From JAGVWT01 sp964538405 (GTDB lineage Archaea > Nanobdellota > Nanobdellia > Pacearchaeales > GW2011-AR1), in contig CAZIET010000011.1 in NCBI GenBank assembly GCA_964538405.1, positions 1 to 14,882 on the forward strand: DNA of 14,882 nucleotides, in the 5' to 3' direction. Shown one piece after another: positions 13,188 to 14,882 of this stretch. Position numbers and translations under genes: made by a program. Below the pieces are notes generated by a model that saw nothing but the letters and a program-made list of their open reading frames with translations, did not search any database and was not told where the DNA came from. Numbering within the stretch: position 1 is the first letter of the stretch; each line of letters opens with the position of its first letter.

Positions 13188-13843
13188 GAAAAATAGTAAT
13201 TCCGGGAGAAGTTATTGTTGAAGGAGACAAATACTTACCTGGAGAAGGAACAGAAAGAAGGGGCAAAAACGTAGTCGCAATAAAATATGGATTGGCCGAG
13301 GAATCAGCCGGACTTGTAAAAGTAATTCCATTATCTGGAGTTTATCATGCCAGAAGAGGAAATGTTGTAATTGGAAGTGTTGAAAACATAACAATGAATG
13401 GATGGGTTGTGGATATCGGAACAGCAGAAGGAGCATTCCTGCCGTTGTCAGAAGTTTCTGGATTTGTAAACAAGAAAGCAATAGATGAAGTGATGAACAT
13501 TGGAGACTTGCTTGTTGCAAAAATCTTTGACATAAACAAAAGAGGAATTGATTTAACAATAAGAAGCAAGGGACTTGGAAAAATAGAAGAAGGAATAATA
13601 ATGGAAGTAAATTCAAACAAAGTTCCAAGAATAATTGGAAAAGAAGGGAGTATGATCTCTTTGATAAAACAAGAAACAGGATGTGAGATAACAGTGGGAC
13701 AGAACGGATTGATATGGATACAGGGAGAAAAAGTTGAAAATGAACTGCTTGCAAAGAAAGCAATACTTTTTATTGTCGAAAAATCCTTCGTTGAAGGGTT
13801 AACTGAAGAAGTAAAGAAATGGCTGGATAAAAACAAAAGATGA
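13184..13843 (+). CDS. rrp4: Exosome RNA-binding subunit Rrp4
   Basis: A 219-aa cap subunit of the archaeal exosome that feeds RNA into the Rrp41-Rrp42 ring and favours poly(A)-rich tails. Three parts are visible: an N-terminal domain with VIPGE (5-9) and PGEGT (19-23), an S1 domain (about 56-127, including RRGNVVIGSVENI, VVDIG and FLPLSEVSG), and a KH domain with IGKEGS at 151-156 followed by GCEITVGQNGLIWIQG. The length is slightly below the common 230-250 aa. The ATG overlaps the previous stop, and its TGA overlaps the ATG of the 70-aa orphan that separates it from rrp41, with which it is normally adjacent. Confidence 0.97.
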   Translation: MRKIVIPGEVIVEGDKYLPGEGTERRGKNVVAIKYGLAEESAGLVKVIPLSGVYHARRGNVVIGSVENITMNGWVVDIGTAEGAFLPLSEVSGFVNKKAIDEVMNIGDLLVAKIFDINKRGIDLTIRSKGLGKIEEGIIMEVNSNKVPRIIGKEGSMISLIKQETGCEITVGQNGLIWIQGEKVENELLAKKAILFIVEKSFVEGLTEEVKKWLDKNKR

Positions 13844-14052
13844 ACAGAGAACAATATCAAGCAGATGTGGAAAGAGCAATAAATGAAAGGATTGGCTATC
13901 TTAACTCACAAATAGATATGTTATCTTTTTCCAGCAAATACAGAGATAGAGTAAAACGTGATAATATTAAAGAGGAAAGAAATGGGTTAACAGAGTTTAT
14001 AGGTTTAGTTCACAATCAAAATTTATCTCAATCGGAGGCTTGGGGATATTAA
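13840..14052 (+). CDS. Unrecognised 70-aa helical protein between Rrp4 and Rrp41
   Basis: No family recognised. It is a charged, probably helical-hairpin protein: helix one is YQADVERAINERIGYLNSQI, then a Ser/Phe turn (MLSFSSKY), then helix two (RDRVKRDNIKEERNGLTEF and onward), ending in an aromatic EAWGY tail. Net charge is near neutral. The ATG overlaps the rrp4 TGA by 4 nt, and the stop is 16 nt before the rrp41 ATG, so it belongs to the same transcript. It has only a weak GGAT upstream. Coding is supported by the overlap and by the conserved genes on both sides. Confidence 0.75.
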   Translation: MNREQYQADVERAINERIGYLNSQIDMLSFSSKYRDRVKRDNIKEERNGLTEFIGLVHNQNLSQSEAWGY

Positions 14053-14068
14053 TTTATAATCAAGTAAA

Positions 14069-14776
14069 ATGACTAAAGAATTCAAGAGAGACGACGGAAG
14101 AAAAATAGACGAACTTAGAAAGATGACTGCAAAAGTCGGAGTAATTCCAAACGCCGACGGAAGCGCAATGTTTTCATTCGGAGACACAATTGCAATCGCG
14201 GCAGTTTATGGTCCAAAGAAAATGCATCCGCAGCACATGCAAAATCCAAGCAAGGGAGTTCTAAGATACAATTACAACATGCTAAGCTTCTCTGTAAATG
14301 AAAGAATAAAGCCAGGACCATCAAGAAGAAGCATGGAAATAAGCAAAATCTCCGAATGGGCTTTGGAGCCAGTAGTGATGGTGGAAAATTATCCAGGAAC
14401 AGTAATTGATGTTCATGTAAATATACTTCAAGCAAACGCATCAACAAGATGCGCGGGAATAAATGCCGCTGCTCTCGCTTTGGCACATGCAGGAGTTGAA
14501 ATGAGAGATATGGTTTCAAGTGTTTCCGTTGGAAAATTGGACAAACAATTGGTTGTTGATGTTTCAAAACATGAAGAGGATTGGGAAGAAGGAGAAGGTG
14601 CAACCGATATTCCTATAACATTCACATCTGAAGGAAAAATAACACATCTGCAATTGGATGGAAAAATAAGCACAGAACAATTGAAAGAAGCAGTTGAAAT
14701 GGGAAGAGAGGCTGCAAAGAAAATATATGAGCTTCAGAAAAAAGCATTAAAAGAATCGGTGGAGGATGTGGAATAA
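14069..14776 (+). CDS. rrp41: Exosome catalytic subunit Rrp41
   Basis: A 235-aa RNase PH-fold subunit, the phosphorolytic 3'-5' active subunit of the archaeal exosome ring. Family signatures are DDGRKIDELRKM (8-19), NADGSAMFSFGDT (28-40), PGPSRRS with RNA-contacting arginines 86-87 (82-88), the phosphate-binding NASTRCAG (123-130) and the catalytic aspartate region ATDIP (178-182, Asp180). The length is typical. The C-terminal helix is rich in Lys and Glu. The stop TAA is followed after 1 nt by the rrp42 ATG, the usual tight pairing of the two ring subunits. Confidence 0.97.
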   Translation: MTKEFKRDDGRKIDELRKMTAKVGVIPNADGSAMFSFGDTIAIAAVYGPKKMHPQHMQNPSKGVLRYNYNMLSFSVNERIKPGPSRRSMEISKISEWALEPVVMVENYPGTVIDVHVNILQANASTRCAGINAAALALAHAGVEMRDMVSSVSVGKLDKQLVVDVSKHEEDWEEGEGATDIPITFTSEGKITHLQLDGKISTEQLKEAVEMGREAAKKIYELQKKALKESVEDVE

Positions 14777-14777
14777 A

Positions 14778-14882
14778 ATGGAAACGGCAGACATAACAGG
14801 AGAGAGAATAAGGCAATATTTGGAACAATGAAAAAGGTTTGACGGAAGAAAATTGGATGAATTCAGAGATATTATCATAGAA
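14778..14882 (+). CDS. rrp42: Rrp42 N-terminus, partial, with in-frame TGA at codon 18
   Basis: The start of the non-catalytic ring subunit Rrp42, which pairs with Rrp41; the gene runs off the window. From ATG 14778, 17 codons give METADITGERIRQYLEQ, then TGA at 14829-14831, then the same frame continues as KRFDGRKLDEFRDIIIE to the last base. Rrp42 and RNase PH proteins normally have a leading helix, then G-K-R-x-D-G-R-K-x-D-E-x-R, so the TGA replaces the expected glycine, one base from GGA. The surrounding frame is intact on both sides. It could be a disabling mutation, an assembly error or a recoded stop. An alternative reading has translation restarting downstream, but no good start lies before the DGRK motif in this frame. 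Confidence 0.8.

Noticed and set aside
13212..13860. Long minus-strand open frames of 183 and 171 codons opposite rrp4
   Set aside because: They are antisense to a clear Rrp4 gene with S1 and KH domains. Their Leu/Phe/Ser-rich composition is what antisense of a Lys/Glu/Gly-rich gene gives.
14053..14060. TATA-like TTTATAAT before rrp41
   Set aside because: It is only about 13 nt before the ATG, so a transcript from it would start inside the gene; rrp41 is better explained as an internal operon gene.
14115..14673. Minus-strand open frames opposite rrp41
   Set aside because: They overlap a textbook Rrp41 gene completely and have low-complexity Leu/Pro/Ser composition with no promoter.
14829..14831. 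TGA as a sense codon for glycine across the genome
   Set aside because: TGA ends SDO1, Rrp4, Rad50 and RNase J at their expected C-termini, several in ATGA overlaps, and no other conserved gene here contains an internal TGA.
14826..14841. Programmed -1 frameshift at the A-run of rrp42
   Set aside because: The run is A5G, not the A-AAA-AAG heptamer. Reaching the Rrp42 frame from ATG 14828 would need a +1 shift, and the upstream helix is already in the correct frame.
1..14882. tRNA, rRNA, CRISPR array or insertion sequence
   Set aside because: No cloverleaf with a CCA-proximal T-loop, no regular direct repeats with spacers and no transposase-like frame was found by eye. A tRNA and covariance-model scan would settle the RNA part.

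Overview
The window is a dense, AT-rich piece of an archaeal chromosome. The archaeal identity rests on genes specific to that domain or typical of it: FttA/aCPSF1 with N-terminal KH domains, 20S proteasome alpha and beta subunits, the exosome superoperon (Pop5, PsmA, SDO1, Rrp4, Rrp41, Rrp42), an Mre11-Rad50 pair and an archaeal-type RNase J. Genes at the start of transcription units have TATA-type promoters, and many of those units look leaderless. The many tiny lineage-specific ORFs, the 1-nt or ATGA junctions and the abbreviated Rad50 suggest a small-genome DPANN-like archaeon; that placement is inference.

Layout. Positions 1-344 (minus) hold two coupled small membrane proteins and a strong terminal hairpin. 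A divergent DUF5680 gene (416-907, plus) ends 2 nt from the end of fttA. Then, all on the minus strand, come fttA with psmB upstream (910-3476), an unknown 114-aa gene (3572-3916), and rad50 with mre11 upstream (3975-7191). A 103-aa plus-strand orphan (7295-7606) faces a minus-strand operon transcribed as RNase J, then a one-TM protein, then an Mtq2/HemK2-like methyltransferase (9888 down to 7627). From 9998 everything is plus strand: a hicB-hicA toxin-antitoxin pair, then Pop5, a membrane orphan, psmA, an orphan, SDO1, an orphan, rrp4, an orphan, rrp41 and the start of rrp42.

Functionally this is an RNA and protein turnover neighbourhood: transcription termination and 3'-end cleavage (FttA), 5'-3' decay (RNase J), 3'-5' decay (exosome), RNase P, ribosome maturation (SDO1), the proteasome, a release-factor methylase candidate and an mRNA-cleaving toxin, with a DNA double-strand-break processing pair in the middle. 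The two most notable observations are the regular alternation of conserved superoperon genes with small unrecognised ORFs, some locked in by ATGA overlaps and Shine-Dalgarno sites, and an in-frame TGA at codon 18 of rrp42 exactly where a conserved glycine is expected. No tRNA, rRNA, CRISPR array or insertion sequence was seen, and no stretch over 300 bases lacks a gene.
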